A stretch of 64,000 nt of DNA. Origin: Alteriqipengyuania flavescens. Lineage in GTDB: Bacteria > Pseudomonadota > Alphaproteobacteria > Sphingomonadales > Sphingomonadaceae. The stretch is from NCBI RefSeq assembly GCF_030406725.1, contig NZ_CP129107.1, positions 620,001 to 684,000 on the forward strand. Direction: 5' to 3'. Positions 17,677 through 25,000 of the stretch are shown here, piece after piece; position 1 is the stretch's first letter; each line of letters begins with the position of its first letter. A model generated the notes under the pieces. That model was given only the letters and a program-made list of their open reading frames with translations, made no database searches and was not told the DNA's origin. Made by a program: the position numbers and the translations under genes.

Positions 17677-18552
17677 ATGGATGTGATCGGACCCGTCAGC
17701 CAGACCTTCATCAGCCAGCGCACCAGATTGCATTACGCCGACTGGGGCAATCCGGACGCGCCGCCGCTGATCCTGCAGCACGGCGGGCGCGACCATTGCC
17801 GCAGCTGGGACTGGGTGGCGGAGGAACTGCGCGAAGACTGGCACGTGATCTGCCCCGACCTGCGCGGCCACGGCGACAGCGAATGGACCAACACCGGCCA
17901 TTACCCGATGACCGCCTATCTGTATGATTTCGCGCAGCTGGTCCACCAGCTCGAATTGGCGCCCGTGACCATCGTGGCGCACTCGCTCGGCGGCAATATC
18001 GCCATGCGCTATGCCGGGATGTACCCCGACAACGTGCGCAAGCTGGTGGCGATCGAGGGGCTCGGCCCCAGCCCGAAGATGCAGGCGAAGATGGCGGAAA
18101 AGCCGTGGTTCGAACACCGCACGGACTGGATCGCCAGGAAGCGCGAAGCCTCCGCCCGCCAGCCGAAACGCTATGCCACGTTCGAGGAAGCGGCGAGCCG
18201 GATGCACGAGGCGAACAGCTATCTCAGCCGCGCGCAGGCCGAATACCTCACCCGCCACGGCGCCATCCGCAACGAGGACGGCACGTGGAGCTGGAAGTTC
18301 GATCCCCACCTCCACGCCTGGCCGCCCGACGACGTGACGCAGGCGCAGGTGGAGGAGCTATGGACCCGCATCACCTGCCCCACGCGCCTCGTCTACGGCA
18401 ACGACAGCTGGGCCAGCAATCCGGCGGAGGATGGCCGCATGGCCCACTTCGGCGACAACGTGACCCTCACCAACTACGACCGCGCCGGCCACTGGGTCCA
18501 TCATGACCGGTTCGATGATTTCGTGGCGGAGGTGAGGGAGTTCGTCGCTTAA
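17677..18552 (+). CDS. alpha/beta fold hydrolase
   Basis: This 291-aa cytosolic hydrolase shows the oxyanion segment LQHGGRDHCRSWDW, nucleophile elbow VAHSLGGNIAMRYAG and catalytic His in AGHWVHHDRFD. The acid is likely in the GNDSWAS strand. It resembles carboxylesterase or haloalkane-dehalogenase-like members, but the substrate cannot be inferred. It is the third gene of a tight plus-strand cluster after DUF6356 and the thioesterase. Downstream the sequence turns AT-rich. Confidence 0.9.
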   Translation: MDVIGPVSQTFISQRTRLHYADWGNPDAPPLILQHGGRDHCRSWDWVAEELREDWHVICPDLRGHGDSEWTNTGHYPMTAYLYDFAQLVHQLELAPVTIVAHSLGGNIAMRYAGMYPDNVRKLVAIEGLGPSPKMQAKMAEKPWFEHRTDWIARKREASARQPKRYATFEEAASRMHEANSYLSRAQAEYLTRHGAIRNEDGTWSWKFDPHLHAWPPDDVTQAQVEELWTRITCPTRLVYGNDSWASNPAEDGRMAHFGDNVTLTNYDRAGHWVHHDRFDDFVAEVREFVA

Positions 18553-18653
18553 ATGCTTTGATCATAGCTTTATGCATTTGTGAAAAATTTCCTTTAACCA
18601 TTTTTATTTGAGCGGGCATTCGTTAGTCTGGCCGGAACGGGCGGGTAGTTTAT

Positions 18654-19955
18654 ATGATTCAAAACAGATTTGTCGCTGTAATACTCGCGGTCACGCTGGT
18701 CGCCTGTGGTGACGAAGGCAGTTCCTCGCCGCCGGTTGCCCAGCCGACAGCCACCCCCGCGCCGCCCCCGCCTCCCCCTCCCACCTACAGCGAGGAAGTC
18801 GCCCGCTTGAAAGCCGCGCTGGCAACGGGCTGCGCAATACAAATTGGCGACATCGCGCTCACGGTTTCGTCCCGCTTGCGTGAAAGCTGGATTGCCGATG
18901 CGCAATTCGTCGAGCCGGATGACGAACGGATAACCATGCTTGGCGGTCGGCACACACGGGCATCCGGCTACCCCTATCGTGAAACGCTGCTCAACCAGGC
19001 GGTCACCACGCGCGAGCCGGTTTATGACGACGCGGGTTACACTGCCGCAAGATACGGCCTCAACGACGGCATCGAATTCGTCCTGCCCGCCGGGCAATCG
19101 CGGTTCGAGCTCGTCTCCATCGACGGCGGCACCCCCGGAAACCTCATCATCGAAATCGACGGTGTGCGGACCAATCTTGCCGGTTACCCGAGCGGACAGA
19201 CATTCTCGGGAAGCTGGCTCTACAACCTGGTCGAAATACCGGAATCGCAGTCAGCACGGACAGTCCGGGTCTGGCTGCGCAACCGTGCTTTCGGAGGATT
19301 GCGGCTGCCCGCGGGTGAAACCCTGGGAGTAAAGCCCGACGGTACGCCCGCTTCGATGGTGTTCATCGGCGACAGTATTTCCGAAGGATCGAACGCCAGC
19401 CACGTCGTCAACACGTGGCCCATGCACGTAGCTGCTCGCTTGGGCATCGGTAATCCGGTCATGGCGTCGATCGGCGGCACGGGTTATTTGCAGCGCAGGG
19501 GCCAACAGTTCAATTTCCTCGACCGGCCGGAAGATGTGCTGGAAGCGGTAGCCGGCGGACCACCGGACGCTGTCGTCATTGCCGGTGGCCTGAACGATTG
19601 CCGGTCCGACGGCACGGGCTTCACCCCGCAGGAAATCGGCGATGCGGCCGCAAGCTATTTCACCGGACTGAGAAACGCCGCGCCCGATATGGTCATTTTC
19701 GTGCTGGGGCCATTCTCCTACAATGGCGGTGTGCCCTATCCGGCCCATCTTGCCGAATGCCGCGATGCGATTTTCGCTGCGGCGGCGGGTGTTGAGGCGA
19801 CTTACACAATCGACGTGTCAGGATGGTTGCCATCCGGAGACCAGTCTGCGTTCTTCAATCTCGCCATCGACGGCGTCCATCCCAACGATTACGGGCACTC
19901 GGTCTATGGCGAGAAGGCAGCCGCCGCGATGGGGGAAATTATCGCAGGCTTGTGA
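18654..19955 (+). CDS. SGNH/GDSL hydrolase-type esterase, lipoprotein
   Basis: This 433-aa exported protein has a lipobox (LVAC at about residue 18) and a Pro-rich linker (a run of eight or more prolines). A roughly 150-residue N-terminal jelly-roll-like region precedes a C-terminal SGNH hydrolase domain. Block I FIGDSISEGS, block II Gly in SIGGTGY, block III GGLNDC and block V DGVHPNDYG supply the four catalytic positions. It probably deacylates an envelope or exogenous polysaccharide or ester. The 100 nt upstream are AT-rich and contain TTAACCAT (18594-18601), a CtrA half-site-like sequence. Monocistronic. Confidence 0.9.
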   Translation: MIQNRFVAVILAVTLVACGDEGSSSPPVAQPTATPAPPPPPPPTYSEEVARLKAALATGCAIQIGDIALTVSSRLRESWIADAQFVEPDDERITMLGGRHTRASGYPYRETLLNQAVTTREPVYDDAGYTAARYGLNDGIEFVLPAGQSRFELVSIDGGTPGNLIIEIDGVRTNLAGYPSGQTFSGSWLYNLVEIPESQSARTVRVWLRNRAFGGLRLPAGETLGVKPDGTPASMVFIGDSISEGSNASHVVNTWPMHVAARLGIGNPVMASIGGTGYLQRRGQQFNFLDRPEDVLEAVAGGPPDAVVIAGGLNDCRSDGTGFTPQEIGDAAASYFTGLRNAAPDMVIFVLGPFSYNGGVPYPAHLAECRDAIFAAAAGVEATYTIDVSGWLPSGDQSAFFNLAIDGVHPNDYGHSVYGEKAAAAMGEIIAGL

Positions 19956-20028
19956 GCGTTGCTGAGCGTGTGGTGACTACCGAAGAAACCATTTTCCTAC
20001 TCTCGCCAAATCTGCCCTACCCTGCCGG

Positions 20029-20616
20029 ATGACGCAGCATCCCGATCCCCGTTCGTTCGACAGCGCCGATAGCGGCGCGCTCGTGCCGGCCGACCCGGCC
20101 ACGCTCCATCCCGCCGAAAACCTGCCCGCCAGACCCGTGCGCCACGACGGGTGGACGGCCGCGCGGCAGGCGGCTTTCCTGCGCGAGCTGGCGGCCACCC
20201 ACAACGTCTCTGCCGCGGCGCGGGCCGTGGGGATGAGCCGGCAGTCCGCCTATGCCCTGCGCACGCGGTTGCAGGACACGCCGTTCGATGCGGCGTGGCA
20301 GGCGGCCTACCTCACCCGCTTCGATGCGCTGGCCGAAGCCGCGCTCGACCGGGCGATCAACGGGGTGGAGGTGCCGCATTACTACAACGGCGAGCTCGTC
20401 GGCACCTCGCGCCGCTTTGACGAGCGGCCGACGCTGGCCCTGCTGGCGCAGCGACGGGCGATGCCGACGACCTGCGCGCTGAGCGAACGGCCCGAAACCG
20501 CCTACGACCCCGACGAGCTCGGCGCCCTGATCGAACGCGTTGCACGTGGTCCGGGAGACTGGCTGGACGACAGCGACGCGGAACTGGAAGGGCGGGGTCC
20601 ACGCGCCACGGATTGA
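20029..20616 (+). CDS. helix-turn-helix (homeodomain-like) protein
   Basis: This 195-aa protein has a central HTH of the form AAFLRELAATHNVSAAARAVGMSR, then QSAYALRTRL, the pattern seen in Fis-like or terminase-small-subunit-like DNA-binding domains. Flanking segments are hydrophilic. No phage genes are nearby, so a terminase role is unlikely. Similar single-HTH proteins of unknown function are common in sphingomonads. It may be a regulator, but no target is known; two palindromes follow it in the 3' intergenic region. Confidence 0.75.
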   Translation: MTQHPDPRSFDSADSGALVPADPATLHPAENLPARPVRHDGWTAARQAAFLRELAATHNVSAAARAVGMSRQSAYALRTRLQDTPFDAAWQAAYLTRFDALAEAALDRAINGVEVPHYYNGELVGTSRRFDERPTLALLAQRRAMPTTCALSERPETAYDPDELGALIERVARGPGDWLDDSDAELEGRGPRATD

Positions 20617-20666
20617 GGGGGGCGGGGCCGGACGTGGCGCATGACCTGCCGAGTCGGTTTTTTAGG

Positions 20667-20715
20667 TGATATATCAATGGTTTGGTGATCAGCCGTGAAA
20701 TTGACACCCTGTCAA
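20667..20715. other. two palindromes in the convergent intergenic region
   Basis: TGATATATCA (20667-20676) and TTGACACCCTGTCAA (20701-20715) are palindromic, locally AT-rich, and lie between the HTH gene and the converging CoA-transferase gene. They look like protein-binding sites, or the second as the base of a small hairpin. No T-run follows, so a simple terminator is not supported. Confidence 0.4.
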
Positions 20716-20740
20716 CTTCGTCAAATTCGCATCAGGCGAG

Positions 20741-21901
20741 TCACCCCACCGCGCCGCCTTCCCTGAGCGTGGCGATTTCGCCCTCGTCCATGCCCAGCCC
20801 TGCCAGCACCGCGTCGGTGTCGTCGCCCGGCATGGGGGCGGGATCGGGGCGGTCGGTGGGGGTGGCGGAATAGCGCGGCGCGGGGGCGGGCTGCATATCG
20901 CCGGCGACCTCCACGAAGGTCTCGCGCGCCCGGTTGTGCGGGTGGGCGGCCGCCTCGCTCATCGTGAGCACGGGGGCGTAGCAGACGTCGGTATGCTCCA
21001 TCAGCGCGTCCCATTCGTCGCGCGTCTTCGCGGCGAAGACTTCGGCGAGCCTGGCTTTCAGATCGGGCCAGGCGCGGCGGTCCATCTGGGCGTCGAAGGC
21101 GGCGTCCTCGGCGAGGCCCGCCAGCCGGCGCAGTTCGGCATAGAACTGCGGTTCGATGCTGCCGATGGAGACGAACTTGCCGTCCGCCGTCTCGTAGGTG
21201 TCGTAATAATGCGCGCCGGTGTCGAGCATGTTGGCGCCCAGGTCCTCGCTCCACACGCCCATGTTCTTCATGCCGTGGATCATGCCCATCAGCACCGCAG
21301 TGCCATCGGTCATCGCGGCGTCGATCACCTGGCCTTCGCCTCCGTTCGCAACAGCCAGCAGCGCGCTGACCATCCCGAAGGCGAGCATCATCCCGCCGCC
21401 GCCGAAATCGCCGACCATGTTGATCGGCGGGGTCGGCTTTTCGTCCGCCCGCCCGAAATGCGCGAGCGCCCCGGCCAGCGCGATGTAGTTGATATCGTGC
21501 CCGGCATAGGGCGCATAGGGCCCGGTCTGCCCCCACCCGGTCATGCGGCCGTAGACCAGCTTCGGATTGTCGGCGAGGAGCACCTCGGGGCCGAGGCCGA
21601 GCCGCTCCATCACGCCGGGGCGGAAGCCTTCGATGATCCCGTCGGCGCTGGCCGCCAGCTTGCGGGCGAGCGCGATGCCCTCCTCGCTTTTCAAATTCAG
21701 CGCGATCGACTTGCGCCCGCGCCCGAGCACGTCCTTCTGCGAAACCGGCGTGCTGCCGCCGCGCCCGCCCGTCGCTCGGTCGATCCGTATCACCTCGGCG
21801 CCGTGATCGGCCAGCATCATGCCGCAGAACGGCCCCGGCCCGATCCCTGCGAACTCGACGATGCGGATGCCCGAAAGCGGGCCGGAGCGCGGACCGGCCA
21901 C
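20741..21901 (-). CDS. CaiB/BaiF CoA-transferase family protein (alpha-methylacyl-CoA racemase-like)
   Basis: This 386-aa family III CoA transferase/racemase starts with LSGIRIVEFAGIGPGPFCGMMLADHGAEV, the block typical of alpha-methylacyl-CoA racemase. It contains the RGRKSIALNLK and HDINYIALAGALA segments. The AMACR-like N-terminus favours racemisation of 2-methyl-branched acyl-CoA, which would feed beta-oxidation with the crotonase and thiolase encoded next to it. It begins 3 nt after the crotonase stop, so it is co-transcribed with it. Confidence 0.9.
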   Translation of the reverse strand: MAGPRSGPLSGIRIVEFAGIGPGPFCGMMLADHGAEVIRIDRATGGRGGSTPVSQKDVLGRGRKSIALNLKSEEGIALARKLAASADGIIEGFRPGVMERLGLGPEVLLADNPKLVYGRMTGWGQTGPYAPYAGHDINYIALAGALAHFGRADEKPTPPINMVGDFGGGGMMLAFGMVSALLAVANGGEGQVIDAAMTDGTAVLMGMIHGMKNMGVWSEDLGANMLDTGAHYYDTYETADGKFVSIGSIEPQFYAELRRLAGLAEDAAFDAQMDRRAWPDLKARLAEVFAAKTRDEWDALMEHTDVCYAPVLTMSEAAAHPHNRARETFVEVAGDMQPAPAPRYSATPTDRPDPAPMPGDDTDAVLAGLGMDEGEIATLREGGAVG

Positions 21902-21904
21902 GGC

Positions 21905-22666
21905 TTACTTGCCCTTCCAGTTGGGCTTGCGCTTCTCGGCAAAGGCCATGGACCCTTCGCGCGCATCTTCGGAAACGAAGACCGGCCCGATCAGCTGGGC
22001 CTGCTTGTCATAGCGCTCCTCCATCGCCCAGCCGCGCGATTCTTTCAGGATCTGCTTGGAGACCTTCACGGCCAGCGGGCCGTTCTCGGCGATCCTGGCG
22101 GCCAGTTCCTTCGCCCCGTCCAGCGCGCTGCCTTCCGTCACGCGGTTGATCAGGCCGAGCTCGTAGGCCCGCTCCGCACCGATGAAATCGCCGGTCAGCG
22201 CCAGCTCCATCGCGATGCGTTCGGGAATCTGGTCGGGCAGCATCATGACGCCCCCTGCCGCGGCGACGAGGCCGCGCTTCGCTTCGGGAATGCCGAATTT
22301 CGCCCCGCTGTTGGCCACCACCAGGTCGCAGGCGATCATCAGTTCCAGCCCGCCGGCCAGCGCATAGCCTTCCACCGCGGCGATCAGCGGCTTCTGCGGC
22401 GGCTTCTGCACCACCCCGCCGAAGCCGCGGCCTTCGACGCTGGGACTCTCGCCGCGCAGGAAGCCTTTCAGGTCCATGCCCGAACAGAAGGTGCCGCCCG
22501 CCCCGGTCAGGATGCCGACGCGCAGATCGTCTTCCGCATCCAGCCGGTCCATCGCCGCCGCGATTCCCTCGGCCGCGGCCTTGCTCATCGCATTCTTGGC
22601 TTCGGGCCGGTTGATGGTGACGACGAGGACGCCGTCATCGACTTCGGTCAGGACTTCTTCGCTCAT
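21905..22666 (-). CDS. enoyl-CoA hydratase/isomerase family (crotonase) protein
   Basis: This 253-aa crotonase-fold enzyme has the oxyanion-hole segments GAGGTFCSGMDLKGF and AAVEGYALAGGLELMIACD. The hydratase glutamates occur in FGIPEAKRGL. It probably hydrates an enoyl-CoA, though dehydratase or isomerase activity cannot be excluded. The start at 22666 is supported by an AGAGGAAA site; the longer reading overlaps the promoter and the thiolase start. It is divergent from the thiolase gene, sharing a palindromic operator. Confidence 0.92.
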   Translation of the reverse strand: MSEEVLTEVDDGVLVVTINRPEAKNAMSKAAAEGIAAAMDRLDAEDDLRVGILTGAGGTFCSGMDLKGFLRGESPSVEGRGFGGVVQKPPQKPLIAAVEGYALAGGLELMIACDLVVANSGAKFGIPEAKRGLVAAAGGVMMLPDQIPERIAMELALTGDFIGAERAYELGLINRVTEGSALDGAKELAARIAENGPLAVKVSKQILKESRGWAMEERYDKQAQLIGPVFVSEDAREGSMAFAEKRKPNWKGK

Positions 22667-22723
22667 GGTGCGTTTCCTCTCTTGGTGCCGCTTCCGTTCG
22701 CGAAAGCGTGCTTGACGGGCATA

Positions 22724-22741
22724 TTTAATCGGGCGATTAAA
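22724..22741. promoter_or_regulatory. candidate TetR-type operator between crotonase and thiolase genes
   Basis: TTTAATCG-GG-CGATTAAA is an 18-nt perfect inverted repeat with 8-bp arms. It lies 58 nt before the crotonase start and 35 nt before the thiolase start, in a divergent promoter region. Symmetry and position suit a TetR-family repressor of acyl-CoA catabolism; the regulator is not in the window. Confidence 0.6.
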
Positions 22742-22775
22742 CAAGTCCACCCCGCTCACGAAGGAATCCGCCGCC

Positions 22776-24029
22776 ATGCCCGAAGCCTATATCATCGACG
22801 CCGTCCGTACCCCGCGCGGGATCGGCAAGGTCGGCAAGGGAGCGCTGGCGAACGAGCACCCGCAGCATCTCGCCGCGACGGTGCTGAAGGCGATTGCCGA
22901 GCGCAACGATCTCGACACGAGCACGGTCGACGACGTGATCTGGTCGACCAGCAGCCAGCGCGGCAAGCAGGCGGGCGACCTCGGCCGGATGGCCGCACTG
23001 GATGCGGGCTACGACATCACCAGCAGCGGCACTACGCTCGACCGGTTCTGCGGCGGCGGCATCACGACCGTCAGCCTGGCCGCGGCGCAGGTGATGAGCG
23101 GCATGGAAGACTGCGTGATCGCCGGCGGCACGGAAATGATGAGCTATGCCGGGCAGCTGACGCAGGAGGAAATGGCTGCCGGCCTGAAGCCGCCGATGAT
23201 GGGCGCGCACAACCAGCGGCTGCAACAGGTCCACCCGCAATCGCACCAGGGCGTGTGCGGCGATGCCATCGCGACGATGGAAGGCTTCACCCGGGAAGAG
23301 CTGGACGAAGTCGGCTACCGCAGCCAGCAGCGTGCGGCCGAAGCCATCGCGGACGGGCGGTTCGCAAGATCGGTCGTCCCGGTGGTGGACGACGAGGGCA
23401 ACGTCATCCTCGACCATGACGAATATCCGCGCCCCGAAACGACGCGCGAGGGGCTGGCCGAATTGCAGCCGGCGTTCGGGAAGATGGCCCAGATGCCGAT
23501 CGACAAGGACGGCACCACCTTTGCCGGGCTGATCAACCGCAAGTATCCCGACCTCGAAATCCAGCACTTCCACCACGCGGGCAATTCTTCCGGTGTTGTC
23601 GACGGTGCTGCCGCCGTGCTGGTGACCAGCAAGGAATACGCCGACAGCCACGGGCTGAAACCGCGCGCCCGCATCGTGGCCACCGCCAACATGGGCGACG
23701 ATCCCACGCTGATGCTGAATGCGCCGGTGCCCGCCGCGAAGAAGGTGCTGGAGAAAGCGGGCCTGACCAAGGACGACATCGACCTGTGGGAGATCAACGA
23801 GGCTTTCGCCGTAGTCGCGGCCAAGTTCGTCCGCGACCTCGACCTCGACTGGGACAAGGTCAACGTCAACGGCGGGTCCATCGCATTGGGCCACCCCATC
23901 GGTGCGACGGGATCGATACTGATCGGCACCATCCTCGACGAACTGGAGCGGCGCGACCTCAAGCGCGGCCTCGTCACCATGTGCGCTGCCGGCGGCATGG
24001 CCCCTGCCATCATTATCGAACGCGTCTGA
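22776..24029 (+). CDS. acetyl-CoA C-acyltransferase (thiolase)
   Basis: This 417-aa degradative-type thiolase cleaves 3-oxoacyl-CoA with CoA. The active-site Cys is in LDRFCGGGITTVSLA, the conserved His in ALGHPIGATGS and the second catalytic Cys in TMCAAGGMAP. NEAFAVVAAKF is a thiolase signature. Divergent from the crotonase/CaiB pair across a shared operator, so all three genes are likely co-regulated for branched or fatty acyl-CoA degradation. A GC-rich inverted-repeat element follows the stop. Confidence 0.95.
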   Translation: MPEAYIIDAVRTPRGIGKVGKGALANEHPQHLAATVLKAIAERNDLDTSTVDDVIWSTSSQRGKQAGDLGRMAALDAGYDITSSGTTLDRFCGGGITTVSLAAAQVMSGMEDCVIAGGTEMMSYAGQLTQEEMAAGLKPPMMGAHNQRLQQVHPQSHQGVCGDAIATMEGFTREELDEVGYRSQQRAAEAIADGRFARSVVPVVDDEGNVILDHDEYPRPETTREGLAELQPAFGKMAQMPIDKDGTTFAGLINRKYPDLEIQHFHHAGNSSGVVDGAAAVLVTSKEYADSHGLKPRARIVATANMGDDPTLMLNAPVPAAKKVLEKAGLTKDDIDLWEINEAFAVVAAKFVRDLDLDWDKVNVNGGSIALGHPIGATGSILIGTILDELERRDLKRGLVTMCAAGGMAPAIIIERV

Positions 24030-24040
24030 CACTGCAAATC

Positions 24041-24146
24041 CCCCTCCCTGGAGGGAGGGGCTAGGGGTGGGTGTACGGCCTTCCCGGACGGAGCGCACCT
24101 TTCAAGCCTTGAGCCCCCACCCCCGGCCCCTCCCCGCGGGGAGGGG
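24041..24146. repeat. intergenic GC-rich inverted-repeat element, copy 2
   Basis: Like copy 1, it lies between convergent genes (thiolase and the Nmad3-like gene). It has two hairpins, CCCCTCCCT-GG-AGGGAGGGG (24041-24060) and CCCCTCCCC-GC-GGGGAGGGG (24127-24146). The inward flanks GGGGTGGGTG and CCCCCACCCCCGG are also complementary. The block CACCCCCGGCCCCTCCC is shared exactly with copy 1. It ends 2 nt from the stop of the minus-strand gene. Confidence 0.8.
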
Positions 24147-24148
24147 AG

Positions 24149-24877
24149 TCAGGTCGCGATCAGTTGCTGTATAGCTTCCAGCCATTCGCGCGGAGCCTTG
24201 CGGCGCCCCATATCGGCGACGAATTCCTGCCCGCGCGCAACGCTCTGCAGGCGCGGGCCGCGCAGCCAGCGATCCGCGCGGTCGTGATAGCTTAGCCCGG
24301 TTTCGCGCAGCCACTGCGGGATGCACCACAGGCTCGGCGGGCCGCCGGACACGGTCAGGCGCAGGTCCGGATGGTCGGCCTTGGCGGTGCAGCCCGGCCC
24401 GCGGTAGATCACATCGTTGCGGCCATGCATGGCGATGGCATGCGGGTGATCGAGCGCCCGCAATCCGGCGAGCGTATCTTCGCGAGCAGTCGCAAGGGCG
24501 ATCACCTCTGCGACCTCCATCCAGCCGAAGATGCGGTGGTGCGGCTCCCCCGTTTCTTCCTCGCGGAACAGGCCGAAGAACACGAACACGTCGCCCACCC
24601 CCACTCCGTGGTTCGCGAGGTGGGTTTGCGCCGCGCCGCACTGGCCGAACAGGCACTCCCCGCCCGTGAACATCGGATCGTGATGGCACAGGTCCTCCCT
24701 GGCGATGCGGCCGCCGCTCGTGCTCTCTACCAGCGCGCCCAGCCCGATGTCGGCGTAGCGCGTGCGCGAGGCGGCGCCTGCAGGGATCGGCAGGCTGACG
24801 GGCACACCGTCCACGATGGGCGACGGGGCCCCGCCCGCCGCGCTGTCGAAGCCCTTGCGTGAAAAGACGATCCGCAT
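24149..24877 (-). CDS. Nmad3-like (nucleotide modification associated domain 3) protein
   Basis: This 242-aa protein begins MRIVFSRKGFDSAAGGAPSP and continues with DGVPVSLPIPAG, T/SRTRYADIGLG and CHHDPMF. I recognise these as the Nmad3 family, found by comparative genomics near DNA-base-modification systems but biochemically uncharacterised. GVGDVFVFFGLFRE and HHRIFGWMEV suggest a beta-rich EVE/ASCH-like fold, which is an inference. Here it stands alone beside putA, with no modification genes. The start chosen drops a 24-residue basic extension. Function unknown. Confidence 0.75.
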   Translation of the reverse strand: MRIVFSRKGFDSAAGGAPSPIVDGVPVSLPIPAGAASRTRYADIGLGALVESTSGGRIAREDLCHHDPMFTGGECLFGQCGAAQTHLANHGVGVGDVFVFFGLFREEETGEPHHRIFGWMEVAEVIALATAREDTLAGLRALDHPHAIAMHGRNDVIYRGPGCTAKADHPDLRLTVSGGPPSLWCIPQWLRETGLSYHDRADRWLRGPRLQSVARGQEFVADMGRRKAPREWLEAIQQLIAT

Positions 24878-25000
24878 GGCGGCCGCCCTGCCGTAGCGTC
24901 CGCCCGCTGCCAAGCGACTTTTCTTGAACCGGAAGGCCTCGGGGTCCAAGGGGCACGCTTACGCAACCGACTCGAATACCGATCCCTGCAGGAAATGCCT

